A stretch of 32,455 nucleotides of DNA, from NCBI RefSeq assembly GCF_000341145.1, contig NZ_ANBE01000046.1, positions 34,866 to 67,320 on the forward strand, given 5' to 3'. A program made the position numbers and the translations under genes. The notes beneath the pieces were generated by a model that saw nothing but the letters and a program-made list of their open reading frames with translations, made no database searches and was not told where the DNA came from. The stretch comes from Nocardiopsis xinjiangensis YIM 90004 (lineage in GTDB: Bacteria; Actinomycetota; Actinomycetes; Streptosporangiales; Streptosporangiaceae). Below, one piece after another: positions 1-8,388 of this stretch. Every line of letters begins with the position of its first letter. Within the stretch, counting starts at the first letter, position 1.

Positions 1-248
1 CCGGAGACAGCCCCGGCCACGCACGTGAGGTCCTCAGCGCGGAGGACCGCCGTTTCGAACGCATCCTCCTGGAACTGCGTGTGGCCGAAGGGTGCCCGCT
101 CGACCTTCTCGACACCCACGGCCGCGCCGCCGCCGGACACGCCGTCGTCAAGGGCCTGCTCGATGCCGACGCGCACCGCGGCGGCCGTGCCGTTCTGACC
201 CGCCGCGGCCGCCTGCTCGCCGACGCCGTCGTCCGCGAGCTCACCTGA
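1..248 (+). CDS. hemW: HemW-like radical SAM heme chaperone, C-terminal fragment
   Basis: The open frame enters from the left edge (first full codon at base 3) and stops at TGA 246-248, giving about 81 C-terminal residues. It reads as the C-terminal winged-helix region of the HemN/HemW family: an ERILLELRVAEG stretch, then a short linker, then an LTRRGRLLADAVVREL ending typical of this family. The radical-SAM domain with its CxxxCxxC cluster motif would lie upstream, outside the window, so the assignment rests on the tail and on synteny. In many actinobacteria hemW lies just before DUF3097 and hrcA, as here. HemW is thought to deliver heme to membrane enzymes; older annotations call it oxygen-independent coproporphyrinogen oxidase. 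Confidence 0.65.
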   Translation, partial: GDSPGHAREVLSAEDRRFERILLELRVAEGCPLDLLDTHGRAAAGHAVVKGLLDADAHRGGRAVLTRRGRLLADAVVRELT

Positions 249-259
249 CCCGGACACGG

Positions 260-289
260 CGGAGGGGGCCGCCGCGGCGGCCCCCTCCG
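260..289. terminator. Bidirectional hairpin terminator
   Basis: A nearly perfect inverted repeat has 14-nt arms (260-273 and 276-289). It begins 11 bases after the hemW stop and ends 19 bases before the stop of the convergent DUF4870 gene. There is no T-tract, as is usual in high-G+C actinomycetes. It probably serves both convergent genes. Confidence 0.75.
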
Positions 290-308
290 GCATGTGTGCG
301 CCCGTCCC

Positions 309-974
309 TCAGCTGATCCAGCCGACGTTGAACGGGTAGCGGTACCACTCACCGCGGCCGGCCGCTCCGGCAGCAATGATTTCCAGGATGATCGCGGTGA
401 CCAGCAGAGCCAGCCACGTCAGGAGCCCCACCAGGACGAACATCAGCACACCGCTGATGAAGTAGCCGATCATCATCAGGACCTGGAAGTTGAGCGCCTG
501 CGCGGCGTGGTACCGCACGTAGGGCGACTCGTCCTTCTTCATCAGGTACATGATGAGAGCGACGATCGGGCCGAAGATCGCACCGATGTGGATGGCCTTG
601 GCCGAGCTGCACTCGGGCGGGGTCGGGTGGCCGTGGCCGTACATGCCGCCGCCCTGGCCGTAGGGGGCACCCCACGCCTGGCCCTGGTGGGGCGGGGGCA
701 TGCCGGGTCCCTGGTCGTAGGGGGCCGGCATGTTGCCCTGCTGGTGACCGCCGGGGGGCATGCCCTGGCCGCCGGGGTAGCCACCGGGTGCGGGAGGCGG
801 AGGGCCGTAGCCGCTGTTCTGCGGCGGCTGTCCTCCCGGGTGCGGGGGCGGGTAGCCACCGGGTGCCTGGGCGGGCGGAGGCGGGTAACCGCCCTGGCCG
901 CCCTGGGGAGGCATACCGCCGTTGTTCTGCCATCCCTGGCCGCCGTGGCCCGAGGGAGGGTTCGGATTGGACAT
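309..974 (-). CDS. DUF4870 membrane protein with Pro/Gly/Gln-rich N-terminal tail
   Basis: This 221-residue protein has two parts. Residues 1 to about 115 are a low-complexity tail rich in Gly, Pro, Gln and Tyr. Residues about 120-221 match the DUF4870 (Tic20-like) fold: a start like AKAIHIGAIFGPIVALIMYL, then KKDESPYVRYHAAQALNFQ, two more hydrophobic helices and the terminal WYRYPFN signature. I count three membrane helices. The start ATG at 974 has a GAGG Shine-Dalgarno about 8 bases upstream. No enzymatic role is known for DUF4870 proteins. The tail is probably a flexible cytoplasmic region that binds partners or self-associates (inference). The adjacent gene is a paralogue, which suggests local duplication. 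Confidence 0.85.
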   Translation of the reverse strand: MSNPNPPSGHGGQGWQNNGGMPPQGGQGGYPPPPAQAPGGYPPPHPGGQPPQNSGYGPPPPAPGGYPGGQGMPPGGHQQGNMPAPYDQGPGMPPPHQGQAWGAPYGQGGGMYGHGHPTPPECSSAKAIHIGAIFGPIVALIMYLMKKDESPYVRYHAAQALNFQVLMMIGYFISGVLMFVLVGLLTWLALLVTAIILEIIAAGAAGRGEWYRYPFNVGWIS

Positions 975-1045
975 GTGGATACCTCAGTCGTCCTGTTGCG
1001 GGTACAACGTGCCCCCGGGCGGGCTCAGAGCGCCAGGGGCGGGGG

Positions 1046-2287
1046 TCACTTGAGAAGGCGGATGCTCAGCGGGTAGCGGTACCACTGGCCCCTGTTCGCT
1101 CTGGTGGCGGCCAGAACACCGAAGACGATCGCGACGATCCAGATCAGCGCGAACAGCGCCGAACCGATCCAGGACAGCGTCGGGAAGAAGATCCCCAGGG
1201 CGATGAAGGCCGCCGCCGCGATGACGTAGGGGATGAGCAGCGTGAACTGGAAGTTGGCCGCCTCGGAGGAGTGGTGGCGGACGAACGCCGATTGCTTGCG
1301 CTTGGCGAAGTAGATCGCCAGCGGAGGAAGCCATCCCACGCAGGCCAGGATGAAACCGGACAGGTGCGCCAGCATGCCCACCAGGACGTCGTTGCCGCCG
1401 CCCGGGACCTGCTGTTGGGCCGGGGCGCCGGGCTGACCATAGACACCCTGCTCGGGGCCGCCGTAGGGTCCGGGCTGTCCCGGGTGGGGCGGCTGTTGGC
1501 CGTATCCGGGCTGGGGCGGGCCGTATCCCGGGTGGGGAGGCTGTCCGGGCTGTCCCGGCTGAGGGGGCTGGCCCGGGTGTCCCGGCTGCCCGTAGCCGGG
1601 CTGTTGGGGAGCGCCGTGGCCGGGTTGTCCGCCCGAGGGCTGTCCGTAGGCGGGCGGGGCGGCGTAGCCGGGTTGTCCGCCCGAAGGCGGCTGTTGGCCG
1701 TATCCGGGCTGGGGCGGGCCGTATCCCGGGTGGGGAGGCTGTCCGGGCTGTCCCGGCTGAGGGGGCTGGCCCGGGTGTCCCGGCTGCCCGTAGCCGGGCT
1801 GTTGGGGGGCGCCGTGGCCGGGTTGTCCGCCCGAAGGCGGCTGTTGGCCGTATCCGGGCTGGGGCGGGCCGTATCCCGGGTGGGGAGGCTGTCCGGGCTG
1901 TCCCGGCTGAGGGGGCTGGCCCGGGTGTCCCGGCTGCCCGTAGCCGGGCTGCTGGGGAGCGCCGTGGCCGGGCTGTCCGCCCGAGGGCTGCCCGTAGGCG
2001 GGCGGGGCGGCGTAGCCGGGTTGTCCGCCCGAAGGCGGCTGCTGAGCCTGTCCCGGCTGCGGCTGACCGTGCTCGGGCGCGTACGGGGACCGGGCCCCCG
2101 GGGCCTGACCGGGCGCCGGCTGCTCTTGCTCCGGCTCCGGCTGCTGGGGAGCATGACCGGGTTGTGCGCCCTGAACCGGCTGCTGCTCACCCGAGGGCTG
2201 CGGCGTGTACGGCGACTGTGCGCCGGACTGCTGCCCCTCCTGGGGATCGTCGTCCGGGGACGGGGGGTTCGTCGGGGTCTCGCTCAT
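1046..2287 (-). CDS. DUF4870 membrane protein with tandem-repeat Pro/Gly/Gln tail
   Basis: This 413-residue protein is a paralogue of the gene that follows it on the same strand 71 bases downstream. Residues 1 to about 296 are disordered and extremely rich in Pro, Gly, Gln and Tyr. Residues about 299-413 form the DUF4870 domain, with [12 protein letters not shown], the [19 protein letters not shown] loop, two further hydrophobic helices and a terminal WYRYPLS. Residues 85-266 consist of two modules in the order A-B-B-A-B: A is 16 residues ([16 protein letters not shown]) and B is 50 residues. The DNA of the copies is almost identical, so expansion is recent or the array is being homogenised. 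The start ATG at 2287 has AAGGA 6 bases upstream. Function is unknown; a multivalent tail for assembly at the membrane is a guess. Confidence 0.85.
   Translation of the reverse strand: MSETPTNPPSPDDDPQEGQQSGAQSPYTPQPSGEQQPVQGAQPGHAPQQPEPEQEQPAPGQAPGARSPYAPEHGQPQPGQAQQPPSGGQPGYAAPPAYGQPSGGQPGHGAPQQPGYGQPGHPGQPPQPGQPGQPPHPGYGPPQPGYGQQPPSGGQPGHGAPQQPGYGQPGHPGQPPQPGQPGQPPHPGYGPPQPGYGQQPPSGGQPGYAAPPAYGQPSGGQPGHGAPQQPGYGQPGHPGQPPQPGQPGQPPHPGYGPPQPGYGQQPPHPGQPGPYGGPEQGVYGQPGAPAQQQVPGGGNDVLVGMLAHLSGFILACVGWLPPLAIYFAKRKQSAFVRHHSSEAANFQFTLLIPYVIAAAAFIALGIFFPTLSWIGSALFALIWIVAIVFGVLAATRANRGQWYRYPLSIRLLK
1490..2035 (-). repeat. In-frame tandem repeat array (150-bp and 48-bp modules)
   Basis: The array encodes residues 85-266 of the DUF4870 protein and has the order A(48 bp)-B(150 bp)-B-A-B. 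Equivalent points in the three B copies on the + strand lie at about 1500, 1698 and 1848, giving spacings of 198 and 150 bp. All modules are multiples of three, so copy-number change keeps the frame. The copies differ by only a few bases. Confidence 0.9.
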
Positions 2288-2408
2288 GCTGTTCCTTGAC
2301 TCCGCTGGTTGGGGGCGCTGATGGTCCTACCGGGCAGTACCGACGACCGAGGGGCCCGGGACCGGAGGACACGGACGGCGCACCAGTCCTGTGACGCTGC
2401 CTGAAATC

Positions 2409-3251
2409 CTACGGTTCCTCTGGATGGGGTCCCGTCACGAAGTCGATGAGTTCTTCGACCCGCCCCAGCAGGGCAGGCTCCAGATCAGCATAGGTACGGA
2501 CCGACCCGAGGATCCGTCCCCACGCCTCGCCCGTGCCGCACCGCCATCCCAGGGCGTCCACGACCCCTTCCTTCCAGGGAAGGCCGCGCGGCACCTGCGG
2601 CCATGCCCCGATACCGACCGTGCCGGGCCGCACGGCCTGCCACACGTCGACGTAGGGGTGCCCGGTGACCAGGACGTCCGCGCCCGTGACCCGTGCGGCG
2701 ATCCGGCTCTCCTTGGATCCGGGAACCAGGTGGTCGACGAGTACGCCCAGCCGGCGGCCGGGGCCGGGGCAGAACTCCGCGACGATCTCCGGAAGGGCGT
2801 CCACTCCCTCCAGGAACTCCACGGCCACTCCCTCCACACGCAGGTCGTGGCCCCAGACCTTCTCCACCAGTTCCGCGTCGTGGGCGCCCTCGACGTAGAT
2901 ACGGCTCTCGCGCGCCACACGCGCGCGGGCGCCGGTGACCGCCACCGAACCCGAGGCGCTGCGCAGCGGCCCGCCCGATGCTTCCGGCGCCGGGCGCACC
3001 AGGGTCACGGGACGTCCCTCCAGCAGGAAGGCCGCCGGCCCCAGGTCGAAGACCCGCAGCTTGCCCCCGCGGTCCTCGAGGGTGACCGTGGCCTTGTCCC
3101 AGGAGACCACCGCACCACAGAAGGCCTCGTCGGCGTCCTCGACCACGAGTCCGCGTTCCATCTCGACGTCGCGGACCGCGCCCTTGCGCGGCCTGCGCCA
3201 GTCGCCCGCCAGCACGTCACGGCCGTAGCGGCCGGTTCCCTCGCTTGCCAC
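2409..3251 (-). CDS. DUF3097 family protein
   Basis: This 280-residue soluble protein matches the actinobacterial DUF3097 family throughout: a start like YGRDVLAGDWRRP, a central YVEGAHDAELVEKVWGHDLR segment and VLVDHLVPGSKESRIAARV. That central part (about residues 115-180) resembles a Toprim-type fold, with the acidic EG..D and LVDH..GSKE elements. The function is not established; a nucleic-acid role is inferred only from the Toprim resemblance. Translation probably begins at GTG 3251. There is no Shine-Dalgarno, but a TAGACT -10-like hexamer (3265 to 3260) ends 8 bases upstream, so the transcript may be leaderless. The gene lies between hemW and hrcA as in other actinobacteria. Confidence 0.85.
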   Translation of the reverse strand: MASEGTGRYGRDVLAGDWRRPRKGAVRDVEMERGLVVEDADEAFCGAVVSWDKATVTLEDRGGKLRVFDLGPAAFLLEGRPVTLVRPAPEASGGPLRSASGSVAVTGARARVARESRIYVEGAHDAELVEKVWGHDLRVEGVAVEFLEGVDALPEIVAEFCPGPGRRLGVLVDHLVPGSKESRIAARVTGADVLVTGHPYVDVWQAVRPGTVGIGAWPQVPRGLPWKEGVVDALGWRCGTGEAWGRILGSVRTYADLEPALLGRVEELIDFVTGPHPEEP

Positions 3252-3379
3252 GGTGGTGCAGTCTAGCCGTTGACCGTTCCCCCCTCACGTACAGGGCCCG
3301 GCCCGTTCCGACAGGCCCCGCACGGCTCGAGACCGGGCAATCTCACCCCCGAGTCAGCGCTCGGGTTTGCGATCGGGCA

Positions 3380-3385
3380 TAGAAT
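3380..3385 (+). promoter_or_regulatory. Probable hrcA -10 element
   Basis: TAGAAT matches the -10 consensus at five of six positions and abuts the CIRCE operator, so initiation would fall inside the operator. No convincing -35 is visible at 16-18 bases upstream. Confidence 0.5.
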
Positions 3386-3411
3386 TAGCACTGTGGACCA
3401 AGGAGTGCCAG
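3385..3411. promoter_or_regulatory. CIRCE operator (HrcA binding site)
   Basis: The sequence is TTAGCACTG, nine bases, then GAGTGCCAG. The CIRCE consensus is TTAGCACTC-N9-GAGTGCTAA, so the left arm matches 8 of 9 and the right arm 7 of 9, with exactly the canonical 9-base spacer. The right arm overlaps the hrcA Shine-Dalgarno (AGGAGG at 3410-3415) and the left arm overlaps the -10 hexamer. HrcA binding would block both transcription and ribosome access. This implies autoregulation of the hrcA-dnaJ operon. Confidence 0.88.
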
Positions 3412-3422
3412 GAGGTGGCGAG

Positions 3423-4436
3423 TTGCTGAACGAGCGCAAGCTCGCAGTCCTGCGTGCCGTCGTCGAGGATTTCGTCAACACCAACGAACCGGTCGGGTCC
3501 AGGGCTCTGGCCGACCGGCACCCGCTCGGTGTCTCATCAGCGACCATCCGCAACGACATGGTGGCCTTGGAGGAGGACGGGTACATCGCCCAGCCGCACA
3601 CCAGTGCCGGCCGGGTACCCACGGACAAGGGCTACCGCTTCTTCGTCGACCGGCTCTCCTCGGTCAAGCCGCTCTCCGCGCCGGAACGCCGCGCGATCGA
3701 GTCCTTCCTCGGCGGTGCCGTCGATCTGGACGAGATCGTCGCGCGTACCGTGCGTCTGCTCGCACAACTCACCCGCCAGGTCGCGATCGTGCAGTATCCT
3801 TCGCTGACACGTTCGTCGGTCCAGCACGTGGAACTGGTCCCTCTCGGGAACCAGCGGATCATGATGGTCGTCATCACCGACACGGGCCGGGTCGAACAAC
3901 GTGTCATCGACGGTCTGGAGGCCGTCAGCGAGCATGCGGTCGGCGACCTGCGTGCCATGCTCAACAGAGCCATCGCGGGGTGCTACCTCAGTGACGTCCC
4001 GGAAATGCTCGACGGCCTGCCCGCACAGGTTCCGCCGGAACACCGCGGTATCGCTGTGTCGGTTCTCTCCGTCCTGCTGGAGAGCCTGGTCGATCGGCAT
4101 GAGGAGAAGATCGTGCTGGCTGGCACCGCCAACCTCGCCGCGGTCGACTTCGCCGCCAGTTTCAGGGACGTTCTCGAGGCCTTGGAAGAGAATATGGTCC
4201 TCATCCGTTTGTTGGGTGAGGCGAAGGATCCCTCGATGCTCACCGTGAGCATCGGCGAGGAGAATTTCCACGAGGGTCTTCGATCCACCTCCGTCGTGTC
4301 GGCCGACTACGGTGTGGGAAACCAGTCGCTGGCCAAGATCGGTGTGGTGGGACCTACCCGTATGGACTACCCCGGGACGATGGGGGCGGTCCGCGCGGTG
4401 GCTCGGTATGTCGGACAGATTTTGGCAGGACAGTAA
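3423..4436 (+). CDS. hrcA: Heat-inducible transcription repressor HrcA
   Basis: HrcA binds CIRCE operators and represses chaperone genes; in actinobacteria the known targets include groES/groEL. The TTG start at 3423 is preferred because AGGAGG lies 7 bases upstream and the product begins [18 protein letters not shown], the standard HrcA N-terminus. That gives 337 residues, the usual length. Residues 1-75 form the winged helix ([33 protein letters not shown]), followed by the GAF-like and C-terminal HrcA domains ending in [16 protein letters not shown]. In-frame GTG codons at 3393 and 3405 lie inside the CIRCE site and are unlikely starts. dnaJ begins 4 bases after the stop, so the two are co-transcribed. 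Confidence 0.95.
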   Translation: MLNERKLAVLRAVVEDFVNTNEPVGSRALADRHPLGVSSATIRNDMVALEEDGYIAQPHTSAGRVPTDKGYRFFVDRLSSVKPLSAPERRAIESFLGGAVDLDEIVARTVRLLAQLTRQVAIVQYPSLTRSSVQHVELVPLGNQRIMMVVITDTGRVEQRVIDGLEAVSEHAVGDLRAMLNRAIAGCYLSDVPEMLDGLPAQVPPEHRGIAVSVLSVLLESLVDRHEEKIVLAGTANLAAVDFAASFRDVLEALEENMVLIRLLGEAKDPSMLTVSIGEENFHEGLRSTSVVSADYGVGNQSLAKIGVVGPTRMDYPGTMGAVRAVARYVGQILAGQ

Positions 4437-4440
4437 CCCA

Positions 4441-5589
4441 GTGGCCAGAGATTATTACCAGACTCTCGGAGTGCGTCGAGACGCGTCCAAGGATGAGATC
4501 AAGAAGGCGTACCGACGGCTCGCCCGAGAGCTGCACCCAGACATCAACCCGGACCCTGCCACGCAGGAGCGCTTCAAGGAAGTGACCCAGGCCTACGAGG
4601 TCCTCTCCGACGAGAGCAAGCGTCGGATGTTCGACGCGGGCCAGGACCCCTTCGCGGCCGCCGGTGGCGGCGGCGGTGCCGGGGGCTTCGGAGGCGCCGG
4701 CGGGTTCGCGTTCGACGACATCATGAACGCGTTCTTCGGCGGTGGTCAGCCCGGAGGCGGACGCGGTCCGCGCGAGCGCGTCCGCCGCGGTCGCAGCATC
4801 AAGATCCGTGTCGAGCTCGACCTGGTCGAGACCGCTTTCGGCGTCACCAAGGAGATCACCTTCCCCACGGCGATCCTGTGCGACACCTGCCAGGGGGAGG
4901 GGACCGCGACCGGCTCACACCGCACCACGTGCGAGATGTGTCATGGCCAGGGAGAGGTCTCGCAGGTCACCCGGTCCTTCCTGGGCCAGGTCATGACCTC
5001 CCGCCCCTGCCCGCAGTGCTCCGGGCAGGGGTCGGTCATCACCGACCCCTGCGCCGACTGCGCGGGCGAGGGCCGGGTGCGCGAGAAGGTCACCCGCAAG
5101 GTCAAGATCCCCGCCGGCGTCGACGACGGTGTGCGCATCCAGCTCGCCGGTGAGGGCGAGGTCGGCCCCAACGGCGGCCCGCGCGGTGACGTGATCGTGG
5201 AGATCGTCCAGAAGCCGCACCCCACCTTCGAGCGGCGCGGCGACGACCTGCACTGCACCATCACCGTCCCCATGACGGCCGCAGCGCTGGGCGCCTCCTT
5301 CGATTTCGACACGCTCGACGGGACCGAGAACATCGACCTGCGCCCGGGAACCAACTCCGGGCACGTCATCACCCTGCCTGGCAAGGGCGTTACCCGCCTG
5401 GAGGGCAGCGGCCGCGGCGACCTGCGCATCCGCGTGGACGTCGAGACGCCGAGCAAGCTGGACGAGGAGCAGGAGTCCATGCTGCGCAAGTTCGCCGAAC
5501 TGCGTGGTGAGGACAAGACACCCGGCAAGTTCAGCCCGGGGCACGGCGGGTTCTTCTCCAAGATCCGCGACGCCTTCGGCGCGAAGTGA
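4441..5589 (+). CDS. dnaJ: Chaperone protein DnaJ (DnaJ2 type, hrcA-linked)
   Basis: This type I J-protein has 382 residues from GTG 4441. The J domain (1-70) contains the HPD motif at 32-34, which stimulates DnaK ATPase. A Gly/Phe-rich linker follows (about 75-110). The zinc-binding region has four CxxCxGxG motifs ([32 protein letters not shown]), then the C-terminal substrate-binding domains. The tail ends [12 protein letters not shown]. Actinobacteria usually have one dnaJ beside dnaK-grpE and a second beside hrcA; this is the second kind. The gene sits under the CIRCE-bearing promoter with hrcA. Its stop overlaps the rsmE start by 4 bases. The open frame extends upstream to 4312 within hrcA, but the DnaJ homology starts at the GTG. 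Confidence 0.96.
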   Translation: MARDYYQTLGVRRDASKDEIKKAYRRLARELHPDINPDPATQERFKEVTQAYEVLSDESKRRMFDAGQDPFAAAGGGGGAGGFGGAGGFAFDDIMNAFFGGGQPGGGRGPRERVRRGRSIKIRVELDLVETAFGVTKEITFPTAILCDTCQGEGTATGSHRTTCEMCHGQGEVSQVTRSFLGQVMTSRPCPQCSGQGSVITDPCADCAGEGRVREKVTRKVKIPAGVDDGVRIQLAGEGEVGPNGGPRGDVIVEIVQKPHPTFERRGDDLHCTITVPMTAAALGASFDFDTLDGTENIDLRPGTNSGHVITLPGKGVTRLEGSGRGDLRIRVDVETPSKLDEEQESMLRKFAELRGEDKTPGKFSPGHGGFFSKIRDAFGAK

Positions 5590-6332
5590 CACCGCCGGTC
5601 TTCCTCGTCGGTACCGCCGACCTCACCCCGGGCCCGGACACCACGACCACCGTGGCCGGGCCCGAGGGCCGTCACGCGGCCATGGTGCGGCGTATCCGCG
5701 AAGGGGAGGTCGTCGACCTCTCCGACGGCGCGGGCCTGCGGGCCCGCGCCACCGTCGTGGGTGTGGGCAAGGACAGCATCGACTGCCGCATCGGCGAGGT
5801 GCACACCGACCCCGAACCCCGGCCCCGGATGACCCTCGTCCAAGCCCTGCCCAAGGGCGACCGCGGTGAGCTGGCCGTGGAGATGACGACCGAGGCCGGC
5901 GTGGACACCGTCGTCCCTTGGGCAGCCGAACGCTGCGTGACCCGGTGGAAGGGCCCGCGCGTACAGAAGTCGCTCGACAAGTGGCGCAACACCGCCCGTG
6001 AAGCCGCCAAACAGGCCCGACGGTCACGGGTGCCCGAGGTCACCGACCTGGCCGACCGGAGAACCGTCGCCGACCTGCTCGGCGACGCCACTCTCGCGGT
6101 GGTCCTGCACGAGGACGCGGACCGGACCCTGGCCACCGCGGAACTGCCCGCGGACACCGAGGCCCACATCGTGCTCGTGGTCGGCCCGGAGGGCGGTTTC
6201 TCCGACGCCGAACTGGAAGCCTTCGACGGGGCCGGCGCCGTGCGCGCGCTCCTGGGGCCCTCGGTCCTGCGTACCTCCACCGCCGGGGTGGCCGCACTGT
6301 CGGTCCTGCAGGCGCGTACCGGCCGCTGGTGA
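5586..6332 (+). CDS. rsmE: 16S rRNA (uracil-1498-N3)-methyltransferase RsmE
   Basis: RsmE is a SPOUT-class enzyme that uses S-adenosylmethionine to methylate N3 of U1498 in 16S rRNA. The 248-residue product has an N-terminal PUA-like part ([26 protein letters not shown]), a central [35 protein letters not shown] segment, and the SAM-binding trefoil knot with [17 protein letters not shown] and [16 protein letters not shown]. Length and motifs are standard. The start is GTG 5586, overlapping the dnaJ stop as GTGA, so translation is coupled. dnaJ-rsmE adjacency is widespread in Gram-positive genomes. Confidence 0.94.
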   Translation: MTPPVFLVGTADLTPGPDTTTTVAGPEGRHAAMVRRIREGEVVDLSDGAGLRARATVVGVGKDSIDCRIGEVHTDPEPRPRMTLVQALPKGDRGELAVEMTTEAGVDTVVPWAAERCVTRWKGPRVQKSLDKWRNTAREAAKQARRSRVPEVTDLADRRTVADLLGDATLAVVLHEDADRTLATAELPADTEAHIVLVVGPEGGFSDAELEAFDGAGAVRALLGPSVLRTSTAGVAALSVLQARTGRW

Positions 6333-6390
6333 ACACCGGCCCGGCGCGCGGGGCGGGGAGAGACCCGTCGGCCGCCCCCGCCGCACAGTG

Positions 6391-7080
6391 TCATTGGAGG
6401 CTCTCGGGACCCTCGCTCTCGGGGTCCCCGGGCCCCTCCTGGCCGTTGTCCTCGCCCTCGCCTTCGTCACCGTCGTCGGGGTCGGGCTCGTCGGTCTCGT
6501 CCGGCACGCTGGGCTCGTCGGAGGGCTCGCAGTCCTGCTCGGCCCCGCCGGTGCCCGGCCGGTCCTCCTCCGCGCCCTGAGTGGGCTCGGAGCTGGGCTC
6601 GTCCTCGGGCGGGCACGAGGACGTGGCCTCGTAGTCCTCCTCCTCGGAGGCGGTCGGGGGATCCTCGGGGGAGGGCCTGGGTTCGGGCGTCTGCGCGGGT
6701 TCGCCCTCCGGCTGTGTGGTGCCGCCGTCCGTATCCGCGGAGGTCTCCGGCGCGGCGGCCTCGCCACCGTTGTCGGTTCCGTCGCTGTCCACGGGCGGAG
6801 TGTCTTCGCGGCCCGCGCCGGCCGGGACGATGTCCAGGACCTGGTCGCGCACCTGCGGACTGGACATGATCACCGAAGCGGCGATCATGACCGCGCCGGC
6901 GACCGCGAGTGCGGGACGCAGCCACGGCAGGCCGAACCAGGACACCGCGTGCCCCTTCTCGGTTCTCTCACGGATCAGGTTGAGCCCCTCGGCGGAGGGC
7001 CGGACGGAGTCGGCCTCGGCCTTGAGGAGCTGACGCAGCTGTGCCTCGAACTCGTCTTCGTTGTCGTGTGGGCTGGTCAT
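6391..7080 (-). CDS. Putative membrane anti-sigma or regulatory partner with acidic extracytoplasmic tail
   Basis: This 229-residue protein begins at ATG 7080, overlapping the stop of the upstream sigma-factor gene by 4 bases (ATGA), so the two are translationally coupled. Residues 1-50 are charged and helical (EFEAQLRQLLKAEADSVRPS..LNLIRER), residues about 54-72 form one membrane helix, and residues about 85-229 are a Glu/Asp/Pro/Ser/Gly-rich tail predicted outside the cell. Single-pass topology and coupling to a sigma gene suggest an anti-sigma or signal-sensing partner (inference). The HxxxCxxC zinc motif of ZAS anti-sigma factors is absent and I recognise no known anti-sigma domain. Two Cys residues in the tail could form a disulfide. 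Confidence 0.7.
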   Translation of the reverse strand: MTSPHDNEDEFEAQLRQLLKAEADSVRPSAEGLNLIRERTEKGHAVSWFGLPWLRPALAVAGAVMIAASVIMSSPQVRDQVLDIVPAGAGREDTPPVDSDGTDNGGEAAAPETSADTDGGTTQPEGEPAQTPEPRPSPEDPPTASEEEDYEATSSCPPEDEPSSEPTQGAEEDRPGTGGAEQDCEPSDEPSVPDETDEPDPDDGDEGEGEDNGQEGPGDPESEGPESLQ

Positions 7081-7667
7081 GTGGTCTGCTCCAGAACAGA
7101 GCGGAGTGCGGTGATCCCGCGTGAGGTGTGGCTCTTGACCGCGCCTCGGCTGATGTTCATCGCGTCCGCGATCTGTGCCTCCGACAGGTCGCCGTAGTAG
7201 CGCAGCGCGATCGCTTCGCGCTGGCGGGTGGGGAGCTTGCGCAGGGCACGGATCACGGCTTCGCGCTCCAGCATGTTCATGGCGCCGACTTCGGCGCTGG
7301 GGGCGTCGGGCAGGGCCTTGGGAGCGTGTTTCTCCACGACCGCCCTGTGGCGCAGGACCGACCGGGCCTTGTTCACGACCGCCTGGCGGAGATAGGACAG
7401 GGCCTTGTTCGGATCCCGTAGGCGTCGCCAGGCACCGTGCATGGACACGAACGCGTCCTGCACGACCTCCTCCGCGGTTGCGTGGTCGCGGACCAGGAGT
7501 GAGGCGAGCCGCACGAGCGGGCGATAGTGCTCCCGGTAGAGCTCCGTCACCGCGTGATCGGCGTCCCACTCCACTGAGAGCGGGGCCGTGGTGGTTCCGG
7601 CCACCATGGTTTCTGTCGTCACATCGGTTCGACGCACACCCTTGTCGCGGGGTTTACGAAAGGGCAT
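7077..7667 (-). CDS. SigE-family RNA polymerase sigma factor (ECF-like)
   Basis: This 196-residue ECF-type sigma factor resembles the Streptomyces SigE-like subfamily. Region 2 spans about residues 37-110 (LYREHYRPLVRLASLLVRDHATAEEVVQDAFVSM). Region 4 spans about 133-190 (LRKLPTRQREAIALRYYGDLSEAQIADAMNISRGAVKSHTSRGITALR), containing the helix-turn-helix that reads the -35 element. I place the start at ATG 7667, which has a purine-rich GAAAGAAGAGG immediately upstream. The open frame continues far upstream into the HIT gene on the other strand, but that part has no homology. The next gene overlaps by 4 bases and is its probable partner. Target promoters cannot be deduced here. Confidence 0.88.
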   Translation of the reverse strand: MPFRKPRDKGVRRTDVTTETMVAGTTTAPLSVEWDADHAVTELYREHYRPLVRLASLLVRDHATAEEVVQDAFVSMHGAWRRLRDPNKALSYLRQAVVNKARSVLRHRAVVEKHAPKALPDAPSAEVGAMNMLEREAVIRALRKLPTRQREAIALRYYGDLSEAQIADAMNISRGAVKSHTSRGITALRSVLEQTT

Positions 7668-7886
7668 ACCTCTTCTTTCCCAAGTCGTCGTGCGATTCCG
7701 TCCGTTGACATCCGAACACGCGTGGAAGGGGCAGGGGAACAGGGGCCCGACGCGCACGGACGAGAAGCCTACCGCGCCGAAAGCCGACACACCCACGACC
7801 CCGGGGTCCCGACAGCTCGGGGGGCGAACGGGGCCGGGCTGCGGCATGATGGGGCCGGACCGCCCCTGAGGAAACGGAGGTTCCCC

Positions 7887-8237
7887 ATGTCCGAGAACGA
7901 GTGTCTCTTCTGCAAGATCGTCAAGGGTGAGGTGCCCGCGGAGATCGTACGCGAGGGCGAGCGCACCGTCGCCTTTCGCGACATCAACCCGCAGGCCCCC
8001 ACACACGTGCTGGTGATCCCGCGCGAGCACCACCCGGACGCGGCCTCGGCGGCCTCGGCCGGAACCGGCCTGGTCGACGAGCTGGCGCAGGAGGCGCACG
8101 AGGTGGCCAAGACGGAGGGTGTCGACAGCACCGGTTACCGTCTGGTGTTCAACACCGGCAGCGGCGCGGGCCAGACCGTCTTCCACCTGCACGCCCACGT
8201 CCTGGGCGGCCGCGGTCTCAACTGGCCCCCCGGGTAG
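7887..8237 (+). CDS. HIT domain protein (histidine triad nucleotide-binding)
   Basis: This 116-residue HINT-type protein begins MSENECLFCKIVKGEVPAEIV and carries the histidine triad HLHAHVLGG near the C-terminus. Such proteins hydrolyse purine nucleoside phosphoramidates or related AMP conjugates, with the central His as nucleophile. The N-terminal CLFCKI is the usual zinc-type Cys pair, but only part of the zinc site is visible. ATG 7887 has GGAGG about 7 bases upstream, which rules out the longer in-frame extension. phoH follows 151 bases downstream. Confidence 0.93.
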   Translation: MSENECLFCKIVKGEVPAEIVREGERTVAFRDINPQAPTHVLVIPREHHPDAASAASAGTGLVDELAQEAHEVAKTEGVDSTGYRLVFNTGSGAGQTVFHLHAHVLGGRGLNWPPG

Positions 8238-8292
8238 GACGGCGCCGTCCACAGCCGGGAGAAGAGGATCGAATCGGCCCTGGTGCCCTTGG

Positions 8293-8298
8293 TAGAAT
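8293..8298 (+). promoter_or_regulatory. Possible phoH -10 element
   Basis: TAGAAT (five of six matches) lies about 90 bases before the phoH start in the HIT-phoH gap. It is identical to the hexamer before hrcA. I see no good -35, so this is tentative. Confidence 0.3.
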
Positions 8299-8388
8299 CG
8301 AGGACACCGGGCCACGCACACACGTACCCACCCGCACCGGGGTGGGGCCGGAACCGAAGGGTAGGGACAGCGGCCGCAAGGCCTCACC

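Noticed and set aside
1490..2035. CRISPR-like repeat array
   Set aside because: Repeats are 150 and 48 bp, contiguous, without unique spacers, and encode a continuous peptide tail.
788..2299. A 503-codon open frame on the + strand opposite the repeat-containing DUF4870 gene
   Set aside because: It is a repetitive frame produced by the G+C-rich repeats of the opposite strand, has no family resemblance and no Shine-Dalgarno. The minus-strand frame has a clear domain.
3270..3422. Longer hrcA frame from 3270
   Set aside because: The extra residues include the CIRCE operator and promoter; family N-terminus and Shine-Dalgarno support TTG 3423.
4312..4440. N-terminal extension of dnaJ inside hrcA
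   Set aside because: J-domain homology starts at GTG 4441; the extension is the out-of-frame reading of the hrcA C-terminus.
6352..6382. Possible terminator between rsmE and the convergent anti-sigma-like gene
   Set aside because: Only a 7-bp G+C stem with a 17-base loop is present, too weak to annotate in DNA of this composition.
7705..7710. TTGACA hexamer on the + strand upstream of the HIT gene as a promoter
   Set aside because: No -10 hexamer occurs at 16-19 bases downstream, so I do not call it a promoter.
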